In this document: positions 32,186 to 38,208 of the stretch, one piece after another
Layout: every line of letters starts with the position of its first letter
How positions within the stretch are numbered: the stretch's first letter is position 1
Source of the DNA: Pseudomonadota bacterium
GTDB taxonomy: Bacteria; Myxococcota_A; UBA9042
Assembly (NCBI GenBank): GCA_005777155.1
Contig: SXNM01000040.1
Span: forward strand, 1-38,208
DNA length: 38,208 bases
Direction: 5' to 3'
Notes under the pieces: generated by a model
What the model saw: the letters and a program-made list of their open reading frames with translations, nothing else
Databases searched by the model: none
What the model was told of the DNA's origin: nothing
Made by a program: the position numbers and the translations under genes

Positions 32186-32829
32186 CAGGGCACTCCGAAG
32201 CGCAAGCGCCTGGGCAGGCATGCCCTGGCGCGCGAGAACGGGCACGATAGCGATCTGGCGGCCTCGGGACAAGGGAGATGACGGCGCGGCGATGCCACAC
32301 GTGGCGCCTGGCGACCCCCCGCATCGCCCCGCTGAGGTCGGCGCGGCTGGTGGCGCTCCGCCTGCTGCACATCCCCCGCTGACGGCGTGGCCGGCGTCTG
32401 CAGACCTCGTGCACCCTCCTCGGCGCACCTCACGCGCAGGTGCGTCACACGCCAGCCATGCGGCAGCGGCCCCTCGCCGACGCGCGAGGAGATCGTCGCT
32501 ACGCAAAGTGCTCAGCGTCCCTGGTGGCGCCCCCTCGCCGGCGCCGCGCCAACCAGCCGCGCCTGCCGTGTCAATGTGCGATCGGCTGGCGCCCCTGGTC
32601 GCGACGGCGCCCGGCCGGCGGGGCACCCGCGCCAATCGGACCTGGCGGCGCCAAGGCGGCGAGGCCGCGCTCTTCATGCGGTCGGTCCGGCCGCTCAACG
32701 CCGCCTGCGCAGAGCGACCCTGTCTGCCCTCGTCAGCGGCGCGGCGCCTTGGCAGCGCTTGGCGAGCCGGTCATTCTGGGCTAGCTCGCTGGCAAGGGCC
32801 GCCAGCGGCGCCCGGAGTCTCGACCGTCG
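32186..32829. other. Divergent spacer between lipoprotein and hydrolase genes
   Basis: This 644-bp stretch separates two genes that diverge from it and should hold both promoters. It is GC-rich with abundant GGCGCC-type words, and every frame present reads as Arg/Pro/Ala-rich noise. I see no convincing gene, RNA or repeat array and could not place -35/-10 boxes. Confidence 0.5.
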
Positions 32830-33672
32830 ATGCAGCCTCAGTCTCCACCTCAAGACCTGCCGCCCTGCCTGCGCCCAAGCGCCAGCGCCATCGTCGGCTG
32901 CGAGCCCGTCGCCGCAGAGGGCGGCCGCGCAGGTCTGCTGGTCTTACACGGCTTCACCGGCTCGCCCTGGGAGGTCCGGCCCCTGGCCGACGCGGCGCGT
33001 AGGCGCGGCTATGCCGTGGCCCTGCCAGTGCTCGCCGGTCACGCCACCCACGTCGACGATCTCGCCGTCACCCGCTGGCCCGACTGGATGGCGTCTGCCA
33101 TCGCCGCCCTCGACTGGCTGCAGGCGCGCTGCGAACGCGTGCACATCGCTGGCCTCTCGATGGGGGCGCTGCTGGCGCTCCAGATCGCCCGCAGCGGGCG
33201 CCTGCCGCCGCCCCGCTCGTTGCTGCTGCTGGCGCCGGCGATGGCCCTCGCGCCGGAGGTCGACGCCTTCGTCCGCGCTGCGGCGCTCTTCGGCTGGCCG
33301 CGGCAGGTGGGAAAGGGCGATCCTCGACTCCCTGGCGGCCTCCGACCACCGGCGTACGCCGCCGTCCCCTTGCGGGCCGCGCGCTCGCTGATGACGCTCA
33401 TGGCCGAGGTGCTCGCCGACCCGCGACCGCTCGCCATCCCCGCGTTGATGCTCCACGGCGAGGCCGACGCCACCATCCCCTGCGATCGCGCCCAGCGCCT
33501 GCTCGCGCCGCTGCGTGGCCCGCAGGGCCTGGCGGTGCGGCTGCCCGGCGCGGGCCACCTGCTCTTGCGCACCGCCCAGGGCGACGCTGTGCTGCGGCGC
33601 TGCTTGCTGGCCCTCGAGACCCTGGAGCCCTATGGGCCAGACGCGCCAGGCAGCGCGCCGCGGCGCACCTAG
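32830..33672 (+). CDS. Alpha/beta hydrolase (carboxylesterase / monoacylglycerol-lipase-like)
   Basis: This 280-residue cytoplasmic serine hydrolase has the oxyanion-hole motif LHGFTGSP (39-46), the nucleophile elbow GLSMG with S110, an acid in HGEADATIP (D213) and the catalytic His in GAGHLLL (H243). The order and spacing match Est30-type carboxylesterases and monoacylglycerol lipases. The substrate is not predictable. The start ATG at 32830 has only a weak, distant GGAG, so the true start could differ slightly, but the conserved domain begins near residue 34. Confidence 0.88.
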   Translation: MQPQSPPQDLPPCLRPSASAIVGCEPVAAEGGRAGLLVLHGFTGSPWEVRPLADAARRRGYAVALPVLAGHATHVDDLAVTRWPDWMASAIAALDWLQARCERVHIAGLSMGALLALQIARSGRLPPPRSLLLLAPAMALAPEVDAFVRAAALFGWPRQVGKGDPRLPGGLRPPAYAAVPLRAARSLMTLMAEVLADPRPLAIPALMLHGEADATIPCDRAQRLLAPLRGPQGLAVRLPGAGHLLLRTAQGDAVLRRCLLALETLEPYGPDAPGSAPRRT

Positions 33673-33864
33673 CTGCCAGCTGTCGGGCGCCACGCCCCGT
33701 GACGGCGCGCAGCCAGACCGCCGCCGTCGCCCCGCGGAAGCAATGCCATAGCGTGGGGCCTAAGCGCTTGTCGCCGCGGGAAGCGACCTGGCCGAAAGAG
33801 GCACCGGAGGTGCGTTGCAGGCACGGCGCAGTCTGGCGATGCAGGGCCGCGAAGGTGCGCCCTG

Positions 33865-35034
33865 CTAGGAGGCCAGCTCGGGCAGGTCCTCGAAGCTCGT
33901 GAAGCGGATGTGCATGTGATCGCGGTGGCCGGCCTCGTTGCGGATCAGCGGGCCCTTGCTGCTCTTGCCGCCGGACGCCGGATACTGGAACAGCACCTCC
34001 AAGCGATCGGCGTCGGCACCGGCCATCACCGCGTGGGCATGCAGGCGGCGCTGGATCGACGGGCTCATGTAGATCGCCGCGACGTGGCCCGAGCGCTCGA
34101 GGCGATCGACGACGAACCACAGCCGCTCGTAGTCGATGTCGTCCAGGCCGGGGTTGCCCCAGTCGGCGCGCGCGGCCTCGCGCGTCGGGTAGCCGACGTC
34201 GATGTCGAGGCCGGCACGGTGCGACTTGTGCTTGCCGAGGCGTCCGCCCCCGAAGCGCGAGACATCATGGACGATGAGGGGGTGGCGGTGCGGCCAGGTT
34301 CGGCCGGTGGCCGTGAAGGTGTCGCGCAGCAGGCGGACGACGTAGGGCCGGCCCCACGCGTGGTGCGGGCGATCGACGCGGACACCCGGCCCGCTCTCCA
34401 GCCGCTCGCCCTGGCCAAACGCCGAGCCGACGCGGGTGTGGATCGGCACGCGCAGTCTGGTGCCGGGCTCAAGCGCGTCGTCCTCCGCCGACCAGCGCAG
34501 TCCGTTCAGGCCGGCCAGCGCCACCGGCGACGTGCAGAAGCGATAGGCGATGACGCGCAGGGTCTCGCCGGCCCGCACGAGGTGGTCCTGAATGCGGATC
34601 GAGCGCCGGCTCTTGGCTGGGTTGCCCTCACCATCTACCGCGAGCGCCGCGTTGATGCCGACCGGGATCTGGCTGCCGCGCGGCACCCGGTCCAAGGCGG
34701 CGCCGCTGGAGTCCTTCGCCGGTGCGTCGACGGTGGCGAGGGGAGCGTAGGTAGCGCGCGGGATTGTCGCTTGGGCGGCGGCCACGGCGGCGGCGTAGAG
34801 ATCCCGCTCCGGCTCGACCGCGGGCGTGCGCAGCTGCGGCGCCGGCGAGACACTCGCGGCCAACGCGCCGTTCGGGCCGCGGACGGTCGGCGCCGACGGC
34901 TGGATCGCGCCGGCCACAGCGGGCAGGCCGAACAGGGCCAGCAGCGCCGGCCCGCAGAACACGCGGCCGGGGCGAGATCGCAGGCCTGCGCATGGCGCAA
35001 CCCGGCGTATGATTGGACTTTCAGACGTGGACAT
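33865..35034 (-). CDS. LysM plus MepA-like murein endopeptidase, secreted
   Basis: This 389-residue protein has a signal-type hydrophobic segment (VFCGPALLALFGLPAVAGA, 25-43). A spacer leads to a LysM domain at 151-198 (HLVRAGETLRVIAYRFCTSP..., EPGTRLRVPI), then a metal-dependent peptidase domain at about 224-378. The zinc-site pattern of penicillin-insensitive murein endopeptidases (M74, MepA) is visible: SHRAGLDID with H272 and D277, and GHRDHMHIRF with H373/H375. HDVSRFGGG and the preceding PHHAWGRP also match. It would cleave D-Ala-mDAP crosslinks in the periplasm. The ATG at 35034 has GAGGGG at good spacing; an upstream extension to 35142 is not needed. Confidence 0.88.
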   Translation of the reverse strand: MSTSESPIIRRVAPCAGLRSRPGRVFCGPALLALFGLPAVAGAIQPSAPTVRGPNGALAASVSPAPQLRTPAVEPERDLYAAAVAAAQATIPRATYAPLATVDAPAKDSSGAALDRVPRGSQIPVGINAALAVDGEGNPAKSRRSIRIQDHLVRAGETLRVIAYRFCTSPVALAGLNGLRWSAEDDALEPGTRLRVPIHTRVGSAFGQGERLESGPGVRVDRPHHAWGRPYVVRLLRDTFTATGRTWPHRHPLIVHDVSRFGGGRLGKHKSHRAGLDIDVGYPTREAARADWGNPGLDDIDYERLWFVVDRLERSGHVAAIYMSPSIQRRLHAHAVMAGADADRLEVLFQYPASGGKSSKGPLIRNEAGHRDHMHIRFTSFEDLPELAS

Positions 35035-35217
35035 CTCTACCCCTCGTGGGCGATGCGCGACGTGACGGCTGGGCGTGCCCGCCGTTGCGCTGCGTGGGTC
35101 GTGCGAGGTGGCCAAGCGGCCGGAAGCCAGGGAGGCTAGCACGACGAGCCTGACCGGCCAAGCGAATTCTACCGCCTCCCTGGCTCGGCCCGCAGGCCTT
35201 GCGACGAGGCGCTGTGA

Positions 35218-36045
35218 CTAGGCGCGCGCGTGGCGCCCAGCGGCCAACACGCCGCAGCCGAGCACCGCCGCTGTCTCGGCCCGCAGCACCTCGGGTCCGA
35301 AGCTGACGCGGCGCGCGCCCCGCTCCGCCAGCCACGCTCGCTCCGGCAGCGCGAGGCCGCCCTCAGGGCCAACGATGAGGCCAATGGAGCGAGGCGGCGT
35401 CGGCCAGGCGTCGGCGGTCGCTGGTGCTGCGTCGGCGAGCCTTCCAGCGGGGCTGGCCAGGGCGAGCAGCGCGTCGCCGCCGAGCTCGTCGCCGACCAGC
35501 CAGCAGATGGGGCCTGCTGCGTCGGCAAAGGGCAGGGCTGCGAGGTCTACGACCGCCTCGACCCGCGCGCGGTGACTGCGCCCGCACTGCTCAAAGGCGG
35601 CGTCGCACAGCGCCTGCCACCGGTCGCGCCGGCTGGCGTCCCGCGCGACGTCGCGGCCGCTGACGGTGTGCGCGCAGCGGATAGGCAGCAAGCGGTCGGC
35701 GCCGATCTCGGACACCTTCTCGACCAGCCAGTCGTCGCGGTCGCCCTTGAGCGGAGAAAACGCCAACCAGATCAGGGGCATCACCCGCGGTCGCCGCGCG
35801 ATCGCGCCTTCGGCGCCGAGGCCCGCGTCTCGCCACGTCGCGGCCACCGTCGCGCCATCGCCATCGGCCACCGTCAGCGCGTCGCCGGCGCGCAGGCGCA
35901 GGACGCGGCGCAGCCGATGGTCGAGGTCGGCTGGGAGCCTCGGTAGCGTCGGCGGCTCCGAGGCGTTGGTTGCTGCGCCCAGTGGCTCCTGCGCGGCCAG
36001 GGCGCCAGCGTCGACGAACGCCGACGGCCAGAGCAGCTGCCGCAC
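35218..36045 (-). CDS. rsmE: 16S rRNA m3U1498 methyltransferase RsmE
   Basis: This 275-residue SPOUT methyltransferase methylates U1498 of 16S rRNA using SAM. It has an N-terminal PUA-like segment (DHRLRRVLRLRAGDALTVADGDG), the KVSEIGADRLLPI motif, FEQCGRS, and the knot motifs GLIVGPEGGL and FGPEVLRAETAAV. The length is slightly longer than usual, with an extra Ala-rich stretch near 215-230. Its GTG start lies three bases after the prmA stop, so the two are co-transcribed and probably coupled. Confidence 0.94.
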   Translation of the reverse strand: MRQLLWPSAFVDAGALAAQEPLGAATNASEPPTLPRLPADLDHRLRRVLRLRAGDALTVADGDGATVAATWRDAGLGAEGAIARRPRVMPLIWLAFSPLKGDRDDWLVEKVSEIGADRLLPIRCAHTVSGRDVARDASRRDRWQALCDAAFEQCGRSHRARVEAVVDLAALPFADAAGPICWLVGDELGGDALLALASPAGRLADAAPATADAWPTPPRSIGLIVGPEGGLALPERAWLAERGARRVSFGPEVLRAETAAVLGCGVLAAGRHARA

Positions 36046-36048
36046 CGC

Positions 36049-37017
36049 CTAGGCCCGCCGCCGCATCGCGAACCCTTTCCATTCGCCGAGATCGCGCTCG
36101 GTGACCAGCACGAGGTCCTCCGCGAGCATCGCCGGCAAAAAGGCCTCACGTTCGCGTCCCAGCACCCCCGAGAGCAGGAGCAGGCCGTCGTCGGCGAGCC
36201 GAGCCAGCAGGTCGTCGCGCAAAGCGAGCAGGACGCTCGAGATGATGTTGGCCACCACGACGTCGTACGTGCCGACTGCGAGCTCGCTTGGGCGCTCGGC
36301 GACATAGAGCTGCACGCGCCCAGCCATCTCGTTGTGGCGCAGGTTGTCGCGCGCCGAGGCGACGGCGACGGCGTCATTGTCGACGCCGTCGACGCGGCCA
36401 AAGCCGAGCGCAGCTGCCGCGATCGCCAGCAGGCCGCTGCCGGTGCCGACGTCGAGGAGGCTGGCGCGCCCCAGATCGACGCCGCCGTCGCGAAGCAGGT
36501 CGGCGTGCAGCTCCAGGAGCTCGGTCGCCATGCGGGTCGTCTCGTGGCTGCCGGTGCCGAAGGCCATGCCTGGATCGATGACGATGACGAGGCGCTCGCC
36601 GGCTGCGTGGCGATCCCAGGGCGGCTCGACCCGAAGGCGGCGACCGAGGTCGAGGGCGCGGAAGTGCGCCTTCCAGGTGGCGTTCCAGTCCTCGTTGGCG
36701 ATGAGTGCGCGGGAGATCGCGGCCCGCGGCGCCAGCGCGTCGACAAAGGCCCGGAGCCTGGCCGTCGCCTCCGCCTCGCCAGTGGGGGCCACGTACAGGG
36801 TCACGCGGCCGCGTCCGGGCGACAGATCGCGGCCGCCCATCGTCGTCGCGTCGTCCTGCTGCACGCCGAGCACCACGGCGAGATCGCCATCGCCACACTC
36901 GTACATCCAGTCGCCGGCGGTGGCGGCGAGGCTGTCTGCGTCCGCGCCGGCGAGCTCGACGGCGAGCGCGATGGCGGCGGTCTGGGCGTCCGCTGCTGCC
37001 TTCGACGCCGCGCTCAT
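36049..37017 (-). CDS. prmA: Ribosomal protein L11 methyltransferase PrmA
   Basis: This 322-residue SAM-dependent methyltransferase is recognised by the PrmA signature IDPGMAFGTGSHETTRM, then LLDVGTGSGLLAIAAA (SAM loop), VDNDAVAVASARDN and the catalytic-region VVANI. It trimethylates L11. The N-terminal domain is present but divergent. The start ATG overlaps the upstream carrier-protein stop (ATGA), so it belongs to a four-gene minus-strand operon. Confidence 0.95.
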   Translation of the reverse strand: MSAASKAAADAQTAAIALAVELAGADADSLAATAGDWMYECGDGDLAVVLGVQQDDATTMGGRDLSPGRGRVTLYVAPTGEAEATARLRAFVDALAPRAAISRALIANEDWNATWKAHFRALDLGRRLRVEPPWDRHAAGERLVIVIDPGMAFGTGSHETTRMATELLELHADLLRDGGVDLGRASLLDVGTGSGLLAIAAAALGFGRVDGVDNDAVAVASARDNLRHNEMAGRVQLYVAERPSELAVGTYDVVVANIISSVLLALRDDLLARLADDGLLLLSGVLGREREAFLPAMLAEDLVLVTERDLGEWKGFAMRRRA

Positions 37018-37553
37018 GGTGTCGCCGCCGCGGCGATGGTCAGCATCAAGGCCCGCGCCTCGACGGCGTCGCCCTCGCGCACCACGACGGTGGCGACGGT
37101 GCCGGCGATCTTGGCGCGCACGTCGTTCTCCATCTTCATCGCCTCCAGCACCGCGACGACGTCGCCGATCGCCACTTCGGCGCCCACCGCCACCGGCAGC
37201 CGGACGACGCGACCCGGCATCGACGCCCGCACCTCGCCGCCACCGGCGCCTGCAGAGCCCTCGCCGCCGCGGTTTAGCCAGTCTGCGCGGGCGTCGCGGA
37301 CCTCGTAGCGCCGCTGCTCGCCGCCTTCGACGACCAGCCAGGCGCCGTCTTCGCGCACCAAGCGCAGCCTGCGCGGCCGCTGCCTGCGGTCGCCATCGCG
37401 TTCGCGCACTTCGATGCGGCCGTCGGGCATCGGGTGCAAAGTCAGCGTCAGCCGCTGGCCGTCTACCTCGGCCTGCAGGGTCGTCCCGTCGTCGCTGAGC
37501 AGCGTCACCGCCTGCTGCCGCTCATCCTCTTGCACCTGCCATTGGCTCGCCAT
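37014..37553 (-). CDS. Biotin carboxyl carrier protein (biotinyl domain of an acyl-CoA carboxylase)
   Basis: This 179-residue protein has a C-terminal biotinyl domain (about 108-176) with the biotinylation motif EAMKMEND; the modified lysine is K140. The N-terminal half (about 15-90) is a beta-rich domain as seen in stand-alone carriers of acetyl/propionyl-CoA carboxylases, joined by a Gly/Ala linker. It receives CO2 from biotin carboxylase and passes it to a carboxyltransferase. It starts one base after the biotin carboxylase stop and overlaps prmA by 4 bases. The ATG at 37553 is preferred over an upstream start at 37619 that would lie inside the preceding gene. Confidence 0.93.
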   Translation of the reverse strand: MASQWQVQEDERQQAVTLLSDDGTTLQAEVDGQRLTLTLHPMPDGRIEVRERDGDRRQRPRRLRLVREDGAWLVVEGGEQRRYEVRDARADWLNRGGEGSAGAGGGEVRASMPGRVVRLPVAVGAEVAIGDVVAVLEAMKMENDVRAKIAGTVATVVVREGDAVEARALMLTIAAAATP

Positions 37554-37554
37554 C

Positions 37555-38208
37555 TCAGCCCTCTCCGTGCGTGACGGCCGCTCGGCGCGCCGCTTCTGCC
37601 CAGCCCGGCGAAGGTCCAAAGGCGCTGCCGCGTGCCGGTCGCGCCCGAGCGGCGCCAGCGCCCACGGAGTGGGCCGCCCCGCGCTGCGCCCGGGCCTGCA
37701 GCGCAGCGGCGACCGAGGCGGCGATGGGATCGGCGACCCGCGACTGACCGTAGGTCGGCAGGCTGGCGATGAGGCCGGTGTCGTAGCGTCCGGCGCGAAA
37801 GGCCGGCGCCTGCAGCAGCCAGCGGAGGTACGGTACGTTGTGGGCGATGCCGCCGATCTCCATCTCGCCGAGCGCGCTGTCCATGCGGGCGATCGCGGCG
37901 GTGCGATCGGGCGCCCAGGTCGAGATCTTCGCGATCATCGGGTCGTAGTAGCGCGGGATCGTCGAGCCCTCGACGACGCCGTCGTCGACGCGGACGTCGA
38001 CGCCCTTGGGCGGCCGGTACACCCGCAGCGGGCCAGGCGACGGCAGGAAGTTGCGGGTCGGATCTTCCGCATAGACGCGGCACTCGATGGCGTGCCCCCG
38101 TTGGTGCACGTCCTCTTGGGCGATCGACAGCGGCTGGCCCATGGCGACCCGCAGCATCTCCGCCACGAGGTCAATGCCGGTCACGAGCTCGGTCACCGGG
38201 TGCTCGAC
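37555..38208 (-). CDS. Biotin carboxylase subunit of acyl-CoA carboxylase, C-terminal part
   Basis: The 5' end is outside the window; 217 residues are visible. The frame enters at VEHPVTELVTGIDLV, the ATP-grasp biotin carboxylase signature, and continues with GHAIECRVYAEDPTRNFLPSPG, DGVVEGSTIPRYYDPMIAKI and an IGGIAHNVPYLRWLL segment, all typical of AccC/PccA proteins. The catalytic C-terminal half is intact. A longer Ala/Arg-rich tail follows the core (about the last 60 residues), ending in a linker-like region. Next to the carrier-protein gene, it forms an acyl-CoA carboxylase pair; substrate (acetyl, propionyl or other) cannot be told. Confidence 0.95.
   Translation of the reverse strand, partial: VEHPVTELVTGIDLVAEMLRVAMGQPLSIAQEDVHQRGHAIECRVYAEDPTRNFLPSPGPLRVYRPPKGVDVRVDDGVVEGSTIPRYYDPMIAKISTWAPDRTAAIARMDSALGEMEIGGIAHNVPYLRWLLQAPAFRAGRYDTGLIASLPTYGQSRVADPIAASVAAALQARAQRGAAHSVGAGAARARPARGSAFGPSPGWAEAARRAAVTHGEG

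Noticed and set aside
33910-35139. 409-codon plus-strand open frame
   Set aside because: It is the shadow of the LysM-MepA gene; the zinc-ligand motifs lie on the minus strand.
1-38208. Insertion sequences, integrases or prophage integration genes
   Set aside because: I saw no transposase or integrase motifs. The phage-like genes are only tail parts without capsid, portal or replication genes, so it is not a prophage.

Overview
The window is a high-GC bacterial chromosome segment. Its proteins point to a Myxococcota-like ('deltaproteobacterial') organism: a Ser/Thr protein kinase, FHA-domain proteins, a large surface lipoprotein carrying a dozen copies of the CN-x-x-DDDC putative metal-binding motif, and long Ala/Gly-rich proteins. 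The species assignment is inference from gene content only.

Left flank (1-7049): the 3' part of a tRNA-Asp with a terminator hairpin, a pentameric simple repeat, a Ser/Thr kinase on the minus strand, a surE-apt pair translationally coupled on the plus strand, and a Cys/Asp-rich lipoprotein ending in a somatomedin-B-like cysteine module.

Centre (7521-28657): one co-directional run of 16 genes encoding a contractile injection system (CIS; phage-tail-like, Afp/PVC/eCIS type). The order is: DUF4255/Pvc16-like cap protein; major sheath; zinc-binding tail-assembly/baseplate chaperone; a DUF6760-like small ORF with no start codon; second, longer sheath; tube with a 112-residue N-terminal extension; a 1466-residue Ala-rich protein at the tape-measure position; LysM tube-terminator protein; gpD/gp27-like hub; zinc-ribbon miniprotein; gp25; a 999-residue baseplate-J-type protein; a PASTA-gpI fusion; a 518-residue baseplate-associated protein; an FHA protein; and a vWA-TM-FHA membrane protein. 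I do not see a gp5/VgrG-like spike, a PAAR tip, an AAA+ ATPase or a classical tape measure in the window. The sheath, tube and baseplate parts would form the machine. The FHA and PASTA modules suggest Ser/Thr-phosphorylation control, and the vWA-TM-FHA protein could tie it to the inner membrane. These functional links are inference.

The most unusual points of the CIS locus are: (i) a probable -1 frameshift (G5 slip site with an upstream Shine-Dalgarno-like element) joining the chaperone to the DUF6760-like ORF, reminiscent of lambda G/GT and P2 E/E'; (ii) the 1466-residue protein, which has four copies of an LDLG motif at about 205-residue spacing; (iii) an ASAKIS motif shared by the tube extension and that protein; (iv) a 14-bp perfect hairpin just after the major sheath gene; (v) a hub without a spike, followed by a zinc-ribbon gene; and (vi) the PASTA/FHA/FHA signalling modules.

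Right flank (28701-38208): mostly minus-strand genes. They are a MurU/mannose-1-phosphate-guanylyltransferase-like nucleotidyltransferase, a caspase/CHAT-fold lipoprotein peptidase candidate with a His/Cys dyad, a plus-strand alpha/beta hydrolase, a LysM-MepA-type murein endopeptidase, and a tightly packed operon of biotin carboxylase (partial), biotin carrier protein, PrmA and RsmE.
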